The notes below the pieces were generated by a model. That model worked only from the letters and a program-made list of their open reading frames with translations, was not told where the DNA came from and did no database searches. A stretch of 64,000 nt of DNA from Macquaria australasica (Eukaryota; Chordata; Actinopteri; Centrarchiformes; Percichthyidae): the NCBI GenBank assembly GCA_005408345.1, contig SEMN01000026.1, positions 636,001 through 700,000 of the forward strand, in the 5' to 3' direction. Position 1 is the first letter of the stretch, and the number at the start of each line of letters is the position of its first letter. Positions 33,801 to 45,622 of the stretch are shown in pieces. Made by a program: the position numbers and the translations under genes.

Positions 33801-35133
33801 TGGGGGTTCAGTGTTTTGCGGCCCACAGCAAGAAGGTGCTGCCCTGGTTCTTTATGTGAAAAGCTTCCTACCACAGTCAAAGACCATGTGCACACCAAAG
33901 TAGAAACACTTTTAAAAAACACATCTTTTTCTTTCCATTTTAGCCTTCCTTCCACAATAAGCCCATGTTTTGCACCCAGCTGAGCTTTCTGAAAATACTT
34001 GTGGGTGATTTAAAAAACAATCAGGCTTATTTTGTCATGTGAATGGAGGAAACTGAGCTTTTCAGATTGTAAACCTGCGCTAAAAATGTTGAGAAGTCAA
34101 CTTTCTTACCTCCAATTTTCTTTGTAATTGCTTATTTTTAAGGCCCATCCTTTTTGTCTTTTCTTACAGATTGTCACTGAAAAAACATCTGGATTCTTTT
34201 AATGAATGTCGGATTTAATTTGATTTTCAGGCAGATGTTATGTCCTCTCTCATTCAAAAATAGTTGCTTCCTGCTGCAAAAGGCAGTTTTAACTGCATGT
34301 TAACAATAAACAAACAAACAAGCACTTTGAATAAACTTAAGTTGACGCTGAATAAGGCAGGCACAATATTAATTTCATCTATATCGCCCACTTTCAGATT
34401 TAGGGCATGAATGTCTGTCCTGTGGTAGACCAGCCACCCAATCAGGATGCTTCCCTGCCTTTTGCCCAATGTTGCCTGCCTCCTTTGAATAGGGAGAAGC
34501 AGGTCAAGGGAACAAATAAATGAGGCTAGGTTGTCCATTGTTGCCACTGAAAGAAAGATGAGTTGAATGACCTGATGTTTCAGCAGGTCATATTTCAATA
34601 GGGTGCTATACAAAGTGAAATTTATGGATTATGGATAATTAAATAGTTGTATTAAGTAAAAGGATTTTCACGTGCAGAGAGTCAAGGTTTTATTCAGTGG
34701 TCAAATTAAAACCCTATGAAGTATTAAGCATGTGGTAAAAGAGTAATTGCCTGTCTTAAGTTCAGTGAAAATATAAGAACACAAAAACTCACTGGCTGCA
34801 TCCATACAGTTCCTCAGCATCAGTTTTTGCTGAGTCTTATTTTCACGTGTGCGTCTGTGTCTGACAACCCGACGTGGGCCTGTGTCTGTCCTCAGGTACG
34901 AGAAGGTTCCTGTGATCCTGGTGGGGAACAAGGTGGACCTGGAAAGCGAGAGGGAGGTATCGTCCAGCGAAGGTCAGGCCCTGGCCGAGGAGTGGGGCTG
35001 CCCGTTCATGGAGACCTCGGCCAAGAGCAAAACCATGGTAGACGAACTGTTCGCTGAGATCGTTCGGCAGATGGACTACGCCGCCCAGCCAGACAAGGAC
35101 GACCCCTGCTGCTCCTCTTGCAATATACAATAG
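24561..35133 (+). CDS. rap2a: rap2a: Ras-related GTPase Rap2A, complete CDS in two exons (span)
   Basis: Small GTPase of the Ras family that cycles between GDP and GTP at membranes; known Rap2 effectors include TNIK and MINK kinases. Exons 24561-24874 and 34896-35133 join within codon 105 (AG|G) and give 183 aa, the exact Rap2A length. Visible motifs are the P-loop GSGGVGKS (10-17), the switch I effector loop YDPTIEDFY (32-40) with the Rap2-typical Phe39, and DTAGTEQF (57-64) with the Rap-typical Thr61. Further on are NKVD (116-119), TSAK (145-148) and the C-terminal CCSSCNIQ. The last four residues form a CAAX box for prenylation, and C176/C177 are candidate palmitoylation sites. Rap2A is preferred over Rap2B and Rap2C by the CNIQ tail, the intron and the synteny. 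Confidence 0.98.
26321..26345. repeat. (TG)10 followed by CGCGC
   Basis: Alternating purine-pyrimidine tract, potentially Z-DNA forming, in the rap2a intron. Confidence 0.95.
27385..27396. repeat. G12 homopolymer
   Basis: Twelve consecutive G in the rap2a intron. Confidence 0.9.
28152..28372 (+). repeat. gattaatcgatta-family repeat
   Basis: Shares the blocks gattagttgatcgccagaaa, gcttctcaaatgggacagaa, acaagacatttgaagacacc and ttgggctctgggaa with the other copies in this window. Confidence 0.7.
31893..32235 (+). repeat. gattaatcgatta-family repeat, longest copy
   Basis: Shares the order ctgaaatgatta ... ttggcaactatcttgataat ... acaaaacaagacatttt ... gatta with the other copies. About 340 bp. 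It retains the middle section that is deleted in the shorter copies. Confidence 0.7.
34896..35133 (+). CDS. rap2a: rap2a coding exon 2
   Basis: Acceptor tgtgtctgtcctcag at 34895. It completes codon 105, starts [20 protein letters not shown], and ends PCCSSCNIQ followed by TAG at 35131-35133. It encodes the guanine-specificity motifs and the lipidated hypervariable tail. It differs very little from mammalian Rap2A as I remember it (for example CCSSC instead of CCSAC). Confidence 0.97.
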
Positions 35134-36620
35134 CCCCGTGGGCCTCCAGGAACAGACCAGGCAAAAAGTCTACTTAGAGGAAGCTGCTTCAACTCGCAGC
35201 AGAGAGATACACACTTAGACACACACACATGCACATGCCAATTAACCGGAAGATAAATTCATGGTGACATGATTATTAATAACGACGTGTGAGTCATGAA
35301 TACATTGTGAACGGGGAATGCCAGGAATTTGCCACAAGAGAAATTGACAAATGACAGAAAGGAAACATGCCCTCGCCTTATGTTACTCTCTTTTGTTGTT
35401 TGGGTTTGTTTTTATCCTTTGAGTTGTGGGTGAAAATCATCAGCAAAGAATCACAGATCAGGATCTTTACTCTTTAGGTTGCTCTACAATCTGCTATAAA
35501 TGAGTAAAACAAAATGTTTTCTCCTGGTTTTGTTTGTATTACAAGTTTCACACAGAATACCAAGATGCATTTTTTGTTACCATGACTCAAGTAGCTACTG
35601 TACACAAATCCAACAACAGATTTCTGGTATCCAGTTGTTTGAAATATTAAGGAGTATTTGATTTACAGTATGTACAGTTTTTCTCCCAGCTTATTTTGTG
35701 CAGTGGTTAGTGGGAGGTTTTTCTATTCATCACAGGGCTGAACCAAAGAGGTGACCTGAAAGCACCTCCATTTTCTTATATTTTTCTTCAGTCGTTAAAA
35801 AAGGAATGGAGAGAAAATGGTGGATAAGTCAGTGTCTTTCTTGAAACATTGGTACCGTCATCTCTTTCCTATTTTCTCACTTTGAGATACAATAGTAAAC
35901 ATAGCAGAGTCTTTCACATATCGTGTGATGTTTTGTTTTCCTCGCTGGGAGACTCTGACAGCAGATTGCCGAGTAGTAATATAACTAACTGCTTCATCCT
36001 GATGGGACAAAGAGTTCACCTTTTCAGTGTTTGAATATCTCTACAGACGATCTCTCTAAACTCTTTTCAGGAATGGGTGACATTTAGAGTGAAGATGCCA
36101 ACATTTGTCATACTTTACGTTTTCTTTTTCTCCTCCGTTATCAATACGAAATGGGGTGCTCAAGAGTTTCAACATACTGATCCCATTCTTTATGTGCTCA
36201 GAGTATTCAAATCCATAGTAACAAATAGTAACGACGATGGCGATGATGATAATAAGAATAATTAATGGTAGTGTAAATATTTTGTATTGAAAGTGCCAGC
36301 TCCTATGAAGACACTGACTCAACACATGTGGAACTGTCAACTGTATGCATGGCTAGTAAACAAAAAAAAGGACTCTTATTGTTTGAGTTTAATATAGGCT
36401 GTGGAAATGTGCAAACCAAACACATACACTTCTGGATCTGGACACTGTCTCAACTGTACATCTGTGTTGCCACGGGAACCAGACTTTCCCCGTGTGACCA
36501 TTTTCATTGTTGATTTTATATTTTTTTATGTGACCATATACTCTTTATTCCCCTACTCTGAATGGTGACACTGTTACATTTGACACCTAAACAATAAAAG
36601 TGTGTTCAACACTCGACTGA
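35134..36620 (+). other. rap2a: rap2a 3' UTR
   Basis: AT-rich non-coding sequence directly after the stop, ending near an AATAAA at 36593-36598 followed by gtgtgttcaac, a plausible cleavage and GU-rich region. No other structure seen. Confidence 0.65.
36593..36598 (+). terminator. rap2a: poly(A) signal of rap2a
   Basis: AATAAA with a downstream GU-rich stretch, 1.46 kb after the stop codon. It is the first well-placed canonical signal I saw after the stop. Confidence 0.65.
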
Positions 36621-37081
36621 GGCTACCAAGTTTAAGTGAAATGGAGTGGGTGGATTGACATGCTCAATCGCTGCTTCTTTGTTGCTCTCTGACCTACCAA
36701 ATTGCTTCTTTTCTTCTGTGCTTTTCTTACTTGTAATTCTACATAATAACTATATATTAACATCTTTTTATATTTCACCGCGGCCCTGCCCACTAACAGG
36801 TCTTGACCACTCTCCTATACATCAGGGCTTTTCAAAATCTGACTTTGTGGGTCCCCCTTCCCCTCTGCATTGTACTGCCACTGTCAAGAAAATTGTGAAA
36901 AGATAGTGCAAGTCTTATATTGATGTGGAGGATAATTATGGTCTACATTTTGGAACTATAGTTCCCATAATTTGGGGGCTTTGAGGGACGTAAACAGAAA
37001 GTGAAATGTTGCCATGGAGTCATTCAGCTGTGAGCAACAACTTGAGCCCCATTTTATAGCCTGTATTTATTTACATTTTGG

Positions 37082-37317
37082 TAAACTGACACCATTAAAA
37101 GTACGCCAAATTAGCTATTAGGAACACTGTTGGCAATGTACCCATGGATGCACAGACAACTATCACTGCATTACTTTGATACTGAAGAAAACTTAAAAAC
37201 GTGATGATTCTCAGGCAAGTTCTGCAGTTATAAGGAGTGTCTTTTTTATGTGATTTCTAAGGGGATTTATGGACGTTTACTTGCAACATACATCAGAGAT
37301 AATGATACCTCGGGAAG
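37082..37317 (+). repeat. dispersed repeat, copy B
   Basis: Second copy of the element at 13632-13877, 23 kb away. It may extend further left, to about 36950, but copy A does not match there. Confidence 0.75.
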
Positions 37318-37794
37318 TGTAAATCCCACTGACTCAAAAAATATGTGCATTAACAACAGCTTGAAAACCTATGCTTTACATAATGAGAATGTACAAGCTA
37401 TCTGAGATCAAAGCAGCTGCACAAGTTGTTGTAAGTTGACTCACAGACTTAAACTGAACATTGTATTGATACTTTGAACAATGTGAAAAACATTAAGTTA
37501 ACTGTCCCTAGCAACTGCTATCGTAGTTTCCATGTCGACTGAAAAGGATGTCAGCGGGACGGATACTTCACTAAGTTAGCTACTGAGAAATTGGCTAACA
37601 TGAACACAATGTCAGGCTGATGAAAGAAATGAAACAAAATGTAAATTTAGTCTCATTATCAGGCTATTTAGACCACTTAGAAAGCAATAAGCTCTTTTCA
37701 CCCAACCATGACTCACCTTGGCCTTGACGTCTGTGATGGGACACACCAGGATCTCCATCAGTCAGTGGCTACATAGCACTACAGTGGCAAGCAC

Positions 37795-37817
37795 TATATA
37801 TATATATATATATATAT
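37795..37817. repeat. (TA)n microsatellite
   Basis: 23 bp of alternating TA. Confidence 0.95.
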
Positions 37818-40800
37818 CGTCACAAACTGTCAAATGTCCACATGGGCGTTCAGCTCACCACTGTGAAAAAAGCCGCAGAGTTACCTCGCTACAGGAGCCA
37901 CTACAGCTTCAGTCGTTTTGGCTAGCAGCTGTGGCAGACGTCAGACGCTGTTCAAATTGTAGGCCACACGTGATCATTAAAGGTTCACTTTGCAGACATG
38001 TTTAGTGAACAAGCAAAGGACGCACCAGGGTGGTTCTCTCAGATCCTTTCTGAGTTACCCTCCATCAGGCAGAACTGTTTAGCACTTTGTCCAGCCTCAT
38101 GTCAACTGCCGAAAGGCCTGGTTGTGGTTTTGACAAGATGGGACAACCTCAAGGCATCACTCATCCTCATCTCTCTCTCTCTCTCTGCGTTCGAGCCATG
38201 GAGAACCGGATGAGATACTATTTGGCTACCACAAGGAGTTGCAGGACTCATGCTGCTCACTGGGGCTCTAACATTGATCATGGAAGAAGAGCTACCTCTT
38301 GGGCCAGGTAGCCTCAGGCAGGACTGTACTCTTCCCAACATAAAGTCTTTTGTGGGGTCTCAAGATGAATTCTGTGTCTATCCAGGAATGTCTAACTCAA
38401 GAAATGCTAGCTTAAAGTAAACAGCTCCGGAATTTGGCAGCTATTTCTGTGCACCAATGTGTCTCTTTTATCCCCACCTTATAATCAGGAAGTAATGTTT
38501 TTCAGCCTGACCTTTCCGCCACTGATCTTTCCGCCTTTTGTTTTTTTTCCTCCTCCTTGTTAGTTGGACAAGGACGCAAGGTTACACACTGTGTGCACTC
38601 TGCAGTAAGTACCTGGAATATACCTGTGCTTTTATTTGTTTGGATCTCTTTTTTTTTCTGGCATCTCAGGCAATGCCTTCTCAAAAGCTTATACTATAGA
38701 TAAAACGACTATGTTGTTAGCATTCAGCGTCCTACAGCTCCTATGATGCTTTAAAAGCTCTACTTTGGCTAAGGTTCATGGGAGATGCCAACAAAATAAC
38801 AATTTCTATCTCTGTTTAAATGGCAATATACTCAAACTTTTACTTTCCAGTACAATAGATTGTACCCATTTAGCTTGGAATATGGACAATAAACCCCAAT
38901 TAATCTTTTCAAAAAGACAGGATTCCTCTGAGAAAATGAATTGTCAGGCAGATGAACAGAGGCCAGCTTGGACAAAGGGATGTGTGAGTCAGCTCAGTGT
39001 GTGCTTGCACTTAGACAGCTCTGAATTTCCTGTTAGGTAGTCCAACACAGAAATATGACTTACATTATTGACAGCGACACAAACATGCCTGTTGGTGCTA
39101 TGAAATTTATTTTCCCCCCACCAAAAAAGAAACAGTCATGTTTACAGACTACCATGTTTAGATACAGATTTTTAACTATCAGATTTTAAGACAGTCTACA
39201 GAATAGTGCATTGTTTTTTTTTATAATGACCTTTTAACCTGAGTTCAGTTTCACAGTTATGGAGAATTTGAGGTCATACTCTCTGAAACAAGACACAATG
39301 TCTTTTGCAGAGTATCATAAAATAACAGATTGTACAAGAAACAGGAGAACCTAATACACATTTATAACAATTTAAAAAAAATAAATCCTTCAGTTTTGGG
39401 TAACATGGATTTGGAGTTAATCCCTCGTGTCAGAGAGGACGAGGAACCAAAAATTTAATTTAAAGATGAAATGGTTTTCGGAGATGATTAAAAAAGACTG
39501 GCTCCTCTATGTTTTCGGTTCTCCTTTCTCCTTGGTTTGCCTCCCAACTAATTTTAGAGATTGTTTTGAATCGTTGGTGCAGAGTGGAAGTGGCCTGTTG
39601 GGGGAATCACCAGTTAATAGATCCGGGGAAGCGTGTGCCAGCATCTCCTCTGAGGCGCTTGTCAACAACCACATTCAGCTGCCTAATGTAAGTGAGCCTG
39701 TGTGGTCTGTGCGTGCTGTCTTGCTTGCTGAGGTGCTTTATCCACCCTGATGAGGCAGGGCAGAGGGTTGAAAGACCTGTCCTGAGGTCTCAGTGGGGTT
39801 CATTAGGAACCAGAATCCCTCTGGCATCACTCACTCTTCAGCAGCACCATCTGTGTTTGTGGTAACATATAGTCAAACGCAGTATAATATCCTTGTTGTC
39901 CTGTGAAAGAGGTTTAATGAGAATGGATTACCAAATGCTTTCCATGAATCAGACTAACAGCTGTTGTGCAGCTTCGTGTCTTGGACTGGTGTTTTTATAA
40001 TGTCACTGTGCACTCCAGTTCCCCTTTTCCAAAAGTCCTTGCAGAGTTGAAGCAAGAATGACTTTCAAGGAATGTTAGATAGCATAGTGAGATGTTGAAT
40101 TCTCAGTGGGGAACAGACTGGAAAAGAAAAACAAAATCAGCTTGAAATCAACCCCCTGAGTTTCACAGCGTAGGTGTATGAATTAAATTGGCGCTGACTC
40201 ATTTTTACCTGTTTTCGTCTCTGTAAGCCACGGGCTCAGAGGCACCGAGATTGCAGCTGTGACACAGCACACCGTGTTTGTTCCAGCTGAGATCCTCTAC
40301 ATCAGTATGTCAAATGTCAAGATGAAAGGGGGGAGCTGCATGAGTCAAGCCACAAACCCCACCCCCACACCCACCCCCATCGCTCCCAGACTGCAGCACG
40401 GTCCCTGGAGTATCTGTGTGGGATATAGCAGTCCTTGACAAAAAGGCCATGTCTGCCCTGTGCGCTTTTACTCCATGAGACGCGAGTTCATGAGGCTTTT
40501 ACCCTGAGGAGAAGAGGAACACCCTGCCAGCCCAGTAGTTTTAAGGATGAAAGAGATTCCAAAGCACAGACCAAACAAAAGAGCCTTTAAATTGCTTTAA
40601 TTGTCTCATTGATCAGTGGAGCATTAAAGTCTCAATGTGATCCAGACAGGGGCTGAAATGTGTGGAAATTAGGCTTTTGTACAGCTTTGTGCAGCTCAGA
40701 AGAATTGTGGAAATCAATAGGGTGAGATGTTAAAGGGAGAAATTATACATTTAGAGGAAACATTTTCCTTTTTGACTGACGCACTATGAGGCACAACAGC

Positions 40801-41175
40801 ACACAGTATTTTGTCGTGTTTAAGGTATCCTCCTTGCCCTGATGCTAATGATGCTTGTTGCCTGCCTGCATTGTTTTTCTAGGAGTTTGGAGCACTAAAG
40901 GATGAGCTAGTGACTGAACAAGATCTCGTGCTGTATGTTAGCTGGAAGTCACCACCGCCAAAGAGAGCCGAGCGGTTCTCAGCCCACACTCTCAACCCCC
41001 CTCTGATGTTTCATGCCTTTTTATATTGGAAACAACGTTGATGTGCAGGAGGGGGAAGACGGAACAAACAAGCCGAGCTAGGACTGTCAAAAGGCCTAAT
41101 AACTAGGTGTCATGGCAACCAGATGGCAACACATGACTTGTCAATTTCACAGTCTAATTTGCAGCTGTAACAGAG

Positions 41176-41177
<2 letters not shown>

Positions 41178-41208
<31 letters not shown>
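41178..41208. repeat. (TG)n followed by G17
   Basis: Seven TG units run into 17 consecutive G (41192-41208). Homopolymer length is unreliable in assemblies. Confidence 0.9.
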
Positions 41209-41209
<1 letters not shown>

Positions 41210-41291
41210 TGATCTGTGCAAACAACAAGGAAAAATTCCTCTACTGGATACATGTGTTTATGTCATAATCCATGTTGCCATTATCTGCAAC

Positions 41292-41620
41292 AGGCATTAA
41301 AGGGTGAGTTCACGCAAATCACAAAATATCATATTTTATAACTAATCACTAGAGGTATCTTGCTATGCAGATAGGGACTATTTCTTCAGTAGAAAGTAGT
41401 TCTTATGAAATTGGTTGAGACTCCTGACTTTTATACTTTGGTTTTCATACATATTAAACAAAGGAAATACTACGTGGTAATGGGTGGGTTTTAGAGGTGC
41501 TGGTAGGCGGGTTTTGCTACCTTTGGACAGAGCCAGGCTTGCTGTTTCCCCCTGTTCCCAGTCTTTGCACTTAGCTAAGTTAGCCAGCTGCAGGCGTTAG
41601 CTTCATATTTAGCATACATG
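41292..41620. repeat. probable dispersed fish repeat
   Basis: The phrase aaagggtgagttcacgcaaa followed by tcacaaaatatcatatttt and later ctagaggtatcttgctatgc is of a type I recognise as recurrent in fish genomes. No second copy in this window confirms it. Confidence 0.4.
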
Positions 41621-43166
41621 AGCGTGGTATACATTTTCTAATCTAACTCTCGTGTATTTCCCATAATAAACGTTTTCTTTAAGTATATTTTTGTTTTAAA
41701 GTCTTTCACTTAAAACTGAGTATTTTTATAGTACGGTATTGTTACTTTTACTTAAATGAATAATCTGAATACTTCTTCCAATACTGTAAAACCTGGACAT
41801 GACAAGGGGTAAGTGAGAAAATGTGCTTTTATAAAATTTAGGTGAATCCACTTTAGGAATTGTAAATGTTTCGTAGCCACTTACAAAAAAGCTTTAGAAT
41901 TGAAATAATCCATCTCTGCTCAGTATGTTATTGTAATCACAGTCCATTAGGTGGAGTATATTATACAGGGAACAGACCCCACACAATATAATGCAACAGA
42001 AGACCTTGCAATTAAGCATATTGAAAGTCATAGTAAATAAAGTGTTCATGTTATTTTGTCCCCCAACATTTCAAACAAAAAATGATTCATTGTATGTTTA
42101 ACAACAAAAGTATTCATTGAATAGCTTGCACAGTTGTTTCTGTTATTTCATCCACCTCCCATATATGTTCTAGTGACCAGTCTGTCTGTCTGTTAGGCGT
42201 AAGTTATTATGTGCAATTACGAATGACTCTTAGTGTGCTTAATTGCGTTTTTCACGTTTAGATGAGCACTAATGCGCAGCAATATATAATGTTGCTATGC
42301 TAACAGATTAGGAGCCAAGCGTGCAGTGAAATCAAACCATGAAACATGTTGATTTTAGATTATTGTGAGTCTGAGGGCATGGTCATCAACGACGCCCCCT
42401 GCATTTTTTGTGCTTCTTGTGAAATGTTGTGATTTTTTTTCCAGTTTTAAGGGATCAAAACTTTCCCCTTGCACCTTGGAAGTAGGTGAAATTGTGCCAG
42501 AAATTCCTACTGGATTTTTCCCAGTTTCCCACCTGATTATCTTAAGAGAAAAATACTTTTTACAAGCAACCTCTCTGGGATGGAGAAAATCTCAGTAACT
42601 CGCAGTTTCATGCTTAGTGTCTCTGATATTTCTGTTTTTTCGCAGTTACTTCTTGACAATCATTGTGAAATTGTTCTCACAGACTCTGGAACCTAAATCT
42701 ATACCATCTGTCGCTATTATGTAGTCCTCTGAAGCTATAAATTGAAATACTAATTACATGGATTTATACAACAGCTGAAGGATTTAGTGTATTCCTAAAC
42801 GTGGGACAAGACAAAATACTCCCAGACTGACATTTTCTTTTTTTAGAAACTTGACATAAACAGAAAAAAAACACATGGAAACATGGCGAGGCAGTGTGGC
42901 TCCACTGATGACTGTTTTCATCTGACTGAGATATAAATACAATCAAATGAAAGATAAATAGCATTTTATAAACATTACCAAATATAGTACATAAATCTGA
43001 CAAAATCTTTTTATGGGAATGTCAGGCAGAAAATCTCCACAGTGTATTTCCCTGGAGGAAATTATTTCCTGTCTAACTTATTCAAACGGAAATGTGGCAC
43101 TAATAAAATCAGTGTAATCCCGCTGCCTTTATGTGTTCAGTATAAAAGCAAATATGTGATGATGAG

Positions 43167-43182
43167 GCTCCCCCCTGCTGGT
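43167..43182 (-). promoter_or_regulatory. CTCF-like motif (reverse)
   Basis: ggctcccccctgctgg resembles the reverse complement of the CTCF core (CCAGCAGGGGG-CGCT type). Motif match only. Confidence 0.4.
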
Positions 43183-43950
43183 TTTCTCCTCTTGTGGAGG
43201 TGGGGGGGCTCGGCAGGAGCTCCACAATGCTCATGTCTAAGGGGAGGGAGCCTCATTCCTGAGCCTTGGATGGTTGCTCTCTGTACAAAACAGATTCCCT
43301 CCCTCTGCTTGATCAGCTGTAACAACTCCCCACCTCTCCACCCTACTCCAAAATTTCAGGGATGTCAGAGTTGCCTGTGTTGCCAAACACTGGAAAGACT
43401 CCAAGATGTAAAATGTCTCAAGACAGGCATCATTATTGCACCTGCTGACGATTACGATGAATCCAAAACATCATAATATTGGTGAAGAAATGTTTAAGAT
43501 TGAGATCAATAAGGTACAATTTGATGCTTTATTTAAAGGGAATTTACACAATAGGCTAGATTATAAGAGCATAATAATAATACCATGTGACCCTTATATA
43601 TCTTACAAGTGATACATTTTTATGAGACTGAAGAAGTCAATAAATTAAACATATTGTGCTTGTGTTTTGGGGGTGCCAAGTGTCGGTCTCATTTAAGGCT
43701 TTTATATTCTGACACTTACTTTTCACGTCTTGTTTTGCAAACAGTGGAGATAAAATGGCCTTATGGGAAATGCTGGGGCAAAGAGTGCACACTTCGATCA
43801 AAGACTGTTAAAAACTAATCAAGGATGTGATTCAACCAACGGAAAAATGAATACAAATGTTGTTGATTTCAGTAGATTCCTGCTGGAACTAAATGTAAAT
43901 TAAGTTTTCACAATTGTTAATTATATACATACAGCCTGTCACAAGCATGT

Positions 43951-43956
43951 CACACA

Positions 43957-44018
<62 letters not shown>
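43951..44018. repeat. (CA)n microsatellite
   Basis: About 34 CA units with one interruption (catacaca). It pairs in inverted sense with the GT tract at 44171-44204. Confidence 0.97.
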
Positions 44019-44020
<2 letters not shown>

Positions 44021-44167
44021 GCCCTCTCTCCGCCATTTTATCAAAGCATCAATTGTAATAAAATATAAGCAACTGGGGCATTTGCAAATGGAGTTCAGAC
44101 AGAGGAGGCGGCATTATTTTAAGTGAGCCAAACCTGGCAGCACAGGTAATTAGACTATAGTTAGTGC

Positions 44168-44170
<3 letters not shown>

Positions 44171-44204
<34 letters not shown>
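44171..44204. repeat. (GT)n microsatellite followed by GGGT repeats
   Basis: 17 GT units, then atgggtgggtgggtggg. The GGGT tract has four G-runs and could form a quadruplex. Confidence 0.97.
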
Positions 44205-44207
<3 letters not shown>

Positions 44208-44814
44208 GGTGGGTGGGTGGGTCCAGGCGATAGACTGTATGGTCCAGACTCACATCAGACTGACTGGAACAGTGGGGTTTGGAGAAATGTCTGGCTCCGG
44301 CTCTAATGACCTGGTATTCAAAGTTGGTGGGAAGCGGTGACAGGGTAGGAGATGCAGCTACTGCTGCTGCAGAGATTAAAATAGAAATGGAATCTCATTT
44401 CCATCTTCCATCCCTTCTTAAGGTGAATACACCCTCGGGGAAGGATGTTGTGTGGAAATGTTAAAAAAATGTGTTTCAGGTGGCTGTCAGGTGCATTGAA
44501 TAAACCACTGAATGATGATATGCACACTTGGCAAGGTTATATATTTGTAAAATGTATATATTTACTATAATAGATACTCACTGTGGATAGTCAGTAAATA
44601 ACTTGTAATAAAAACAATGAATTCCAACAGGTAAGCAGTTCATTCTTAACTGAGGAAACAGTAGTTTGACAAAGTGAAACTACAAATCTACTATTTCCAA
44701 GGTCAAGATAGAACATCAATGATTAACTTTTAAGCCAACGTGGATAAAAATTCCTAAAAAGCGTGATGGATGAAATCATAACAGCTACTGCATGACAACT
44801 GAAGACCATGAGAT

Positions 44815-45316
44815 CAGTGGTGGAAGAAGTACTCAGATCTTTTACTCAAGTAAAAGCACCGATACAACAGTGTAGAAATACTATGTTACAAGTAAAAGTC
44901 CTGCATTCAAAATTTTACTTGAGTAGAAGTACAAAAGTATTAGCAGCAAAATGTTTTTAGAGTACCAAAAGTAAAAGTACTCATAATGCAGAATGAGCCA
45001 TTTGAGAATAATATATATAATTATTGATGCATTCATGTGTAAGCATCACTTTAATGCTGCAGCTGGTAAAGGTGCAACATTAAAGCTAATTTAATTACTT
45101 TATATACTGCTGGGTAGCTTCATTTATATAATACATCAGAATTTATGTGTCGATTATATTTTGTATTAATAATGTGAATCTGTAAAGTAACTACTAACTT
45201 CAACTGTCAAATAAATGTAGTGGAGTAAAAAGTAGCATAAAATGGAAATAGTCAAGTAAAGTACAAATACCTTCAAATGGGACAGTACTTGAGTAAATGT
45301 ACTTAATTACACCGTG
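44815..45316. mobile_element. hAT-like MITE (TACTCAAGTA family)
   Basis: The left end cagtggtggaagaagtactc and the inner ttttactcaagta match the complement of the right end (tacttgagtaaatgtactta then ttacaccgtg). The imperfect flanks catgagat and tgtgagat resemble an 8-bp target duplication. About 500 bp and non-coding. This family is very common in percomorph fish. A reverse-oriented fragment of it lies inside the 49317-50145 element. Confidence 0.75.
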
Positions 45317-45590
45317 TGAGATATGGTTGAAAATTCCAGAAATGTTATATTTTAGAAATCTATACATTTGAAAAGCTAACGTGTGCTTATAAAACCAAGA
45401 ACATAAACAGTGAGCTCTGTCTACAGACATAAAAGTGGTACTGCAATTAGAAGACCCCTGTTGTTGTTATATGACATTTGGTTTATAACAGTGCCAGTAT
45501 TGTATGTTACAGTACGATGAATCCTTCTGTGTATTATCACTTGAATCTTACCACCAACATCAAGATTTTGTAACTCATAGTGTCTCTGTG

Positions 45591-45592
<2 letters not shown>

Positions 45593-45620
<28 letters not shown>
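45593..45620. repeat. (AC)14 microsatellite
   Basis: 28 bp of uninterrupted AC. Confidence 0.95.

Positions 45621-45622
<2 letters not shown>

Larger units (their letters stand above)
24875..34895 (+). other. rap2a: rap2a intron, 10 kb
   Basis: No exon or RNA gene recognised. It holds a (TG)10-CGCGC microsatellite at 26321-26345, a G12 run at 27385-27396, gattaatcgatta repeats at 28152-28372 and 31893-32235, and a short fish-repeat fragment near 29230-29270. There is also a 10-bp inverted pair (atgctgggcc at 30920, complement at 31009) and an X-box-like site at 33134-33147 in a stretch without obvious repeats. The rest appears unremarkable. Confidence 0.6.

Noticed and set aside
34827..35130. 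Overlapping + and - ORFs around rap2a exon 2
   Set aside because: Frame shadows of the conserved GTPase exon. Only the frame starting at 34896 carries the NKVD, TSAK and CAAX motifs and joins exon 1 in phase.
39427..39750. 107-codon ORF in the intergenic region, tested as a possible IPO5 or other exon
   Set aside because: No HEAT-repeat-like pattern and no good splice acceptor in frame.
43042..43476. 144-codon ORF between rap2a and farp1
   Set aside because: No recognisable domain, low-complexity composition, no splice context and no relation to IPO5. Consistent with chance.
43914..44126. ORF with a poly-(His-Thr) run
   Set aside because: Direct translation of the CA microsatellite.
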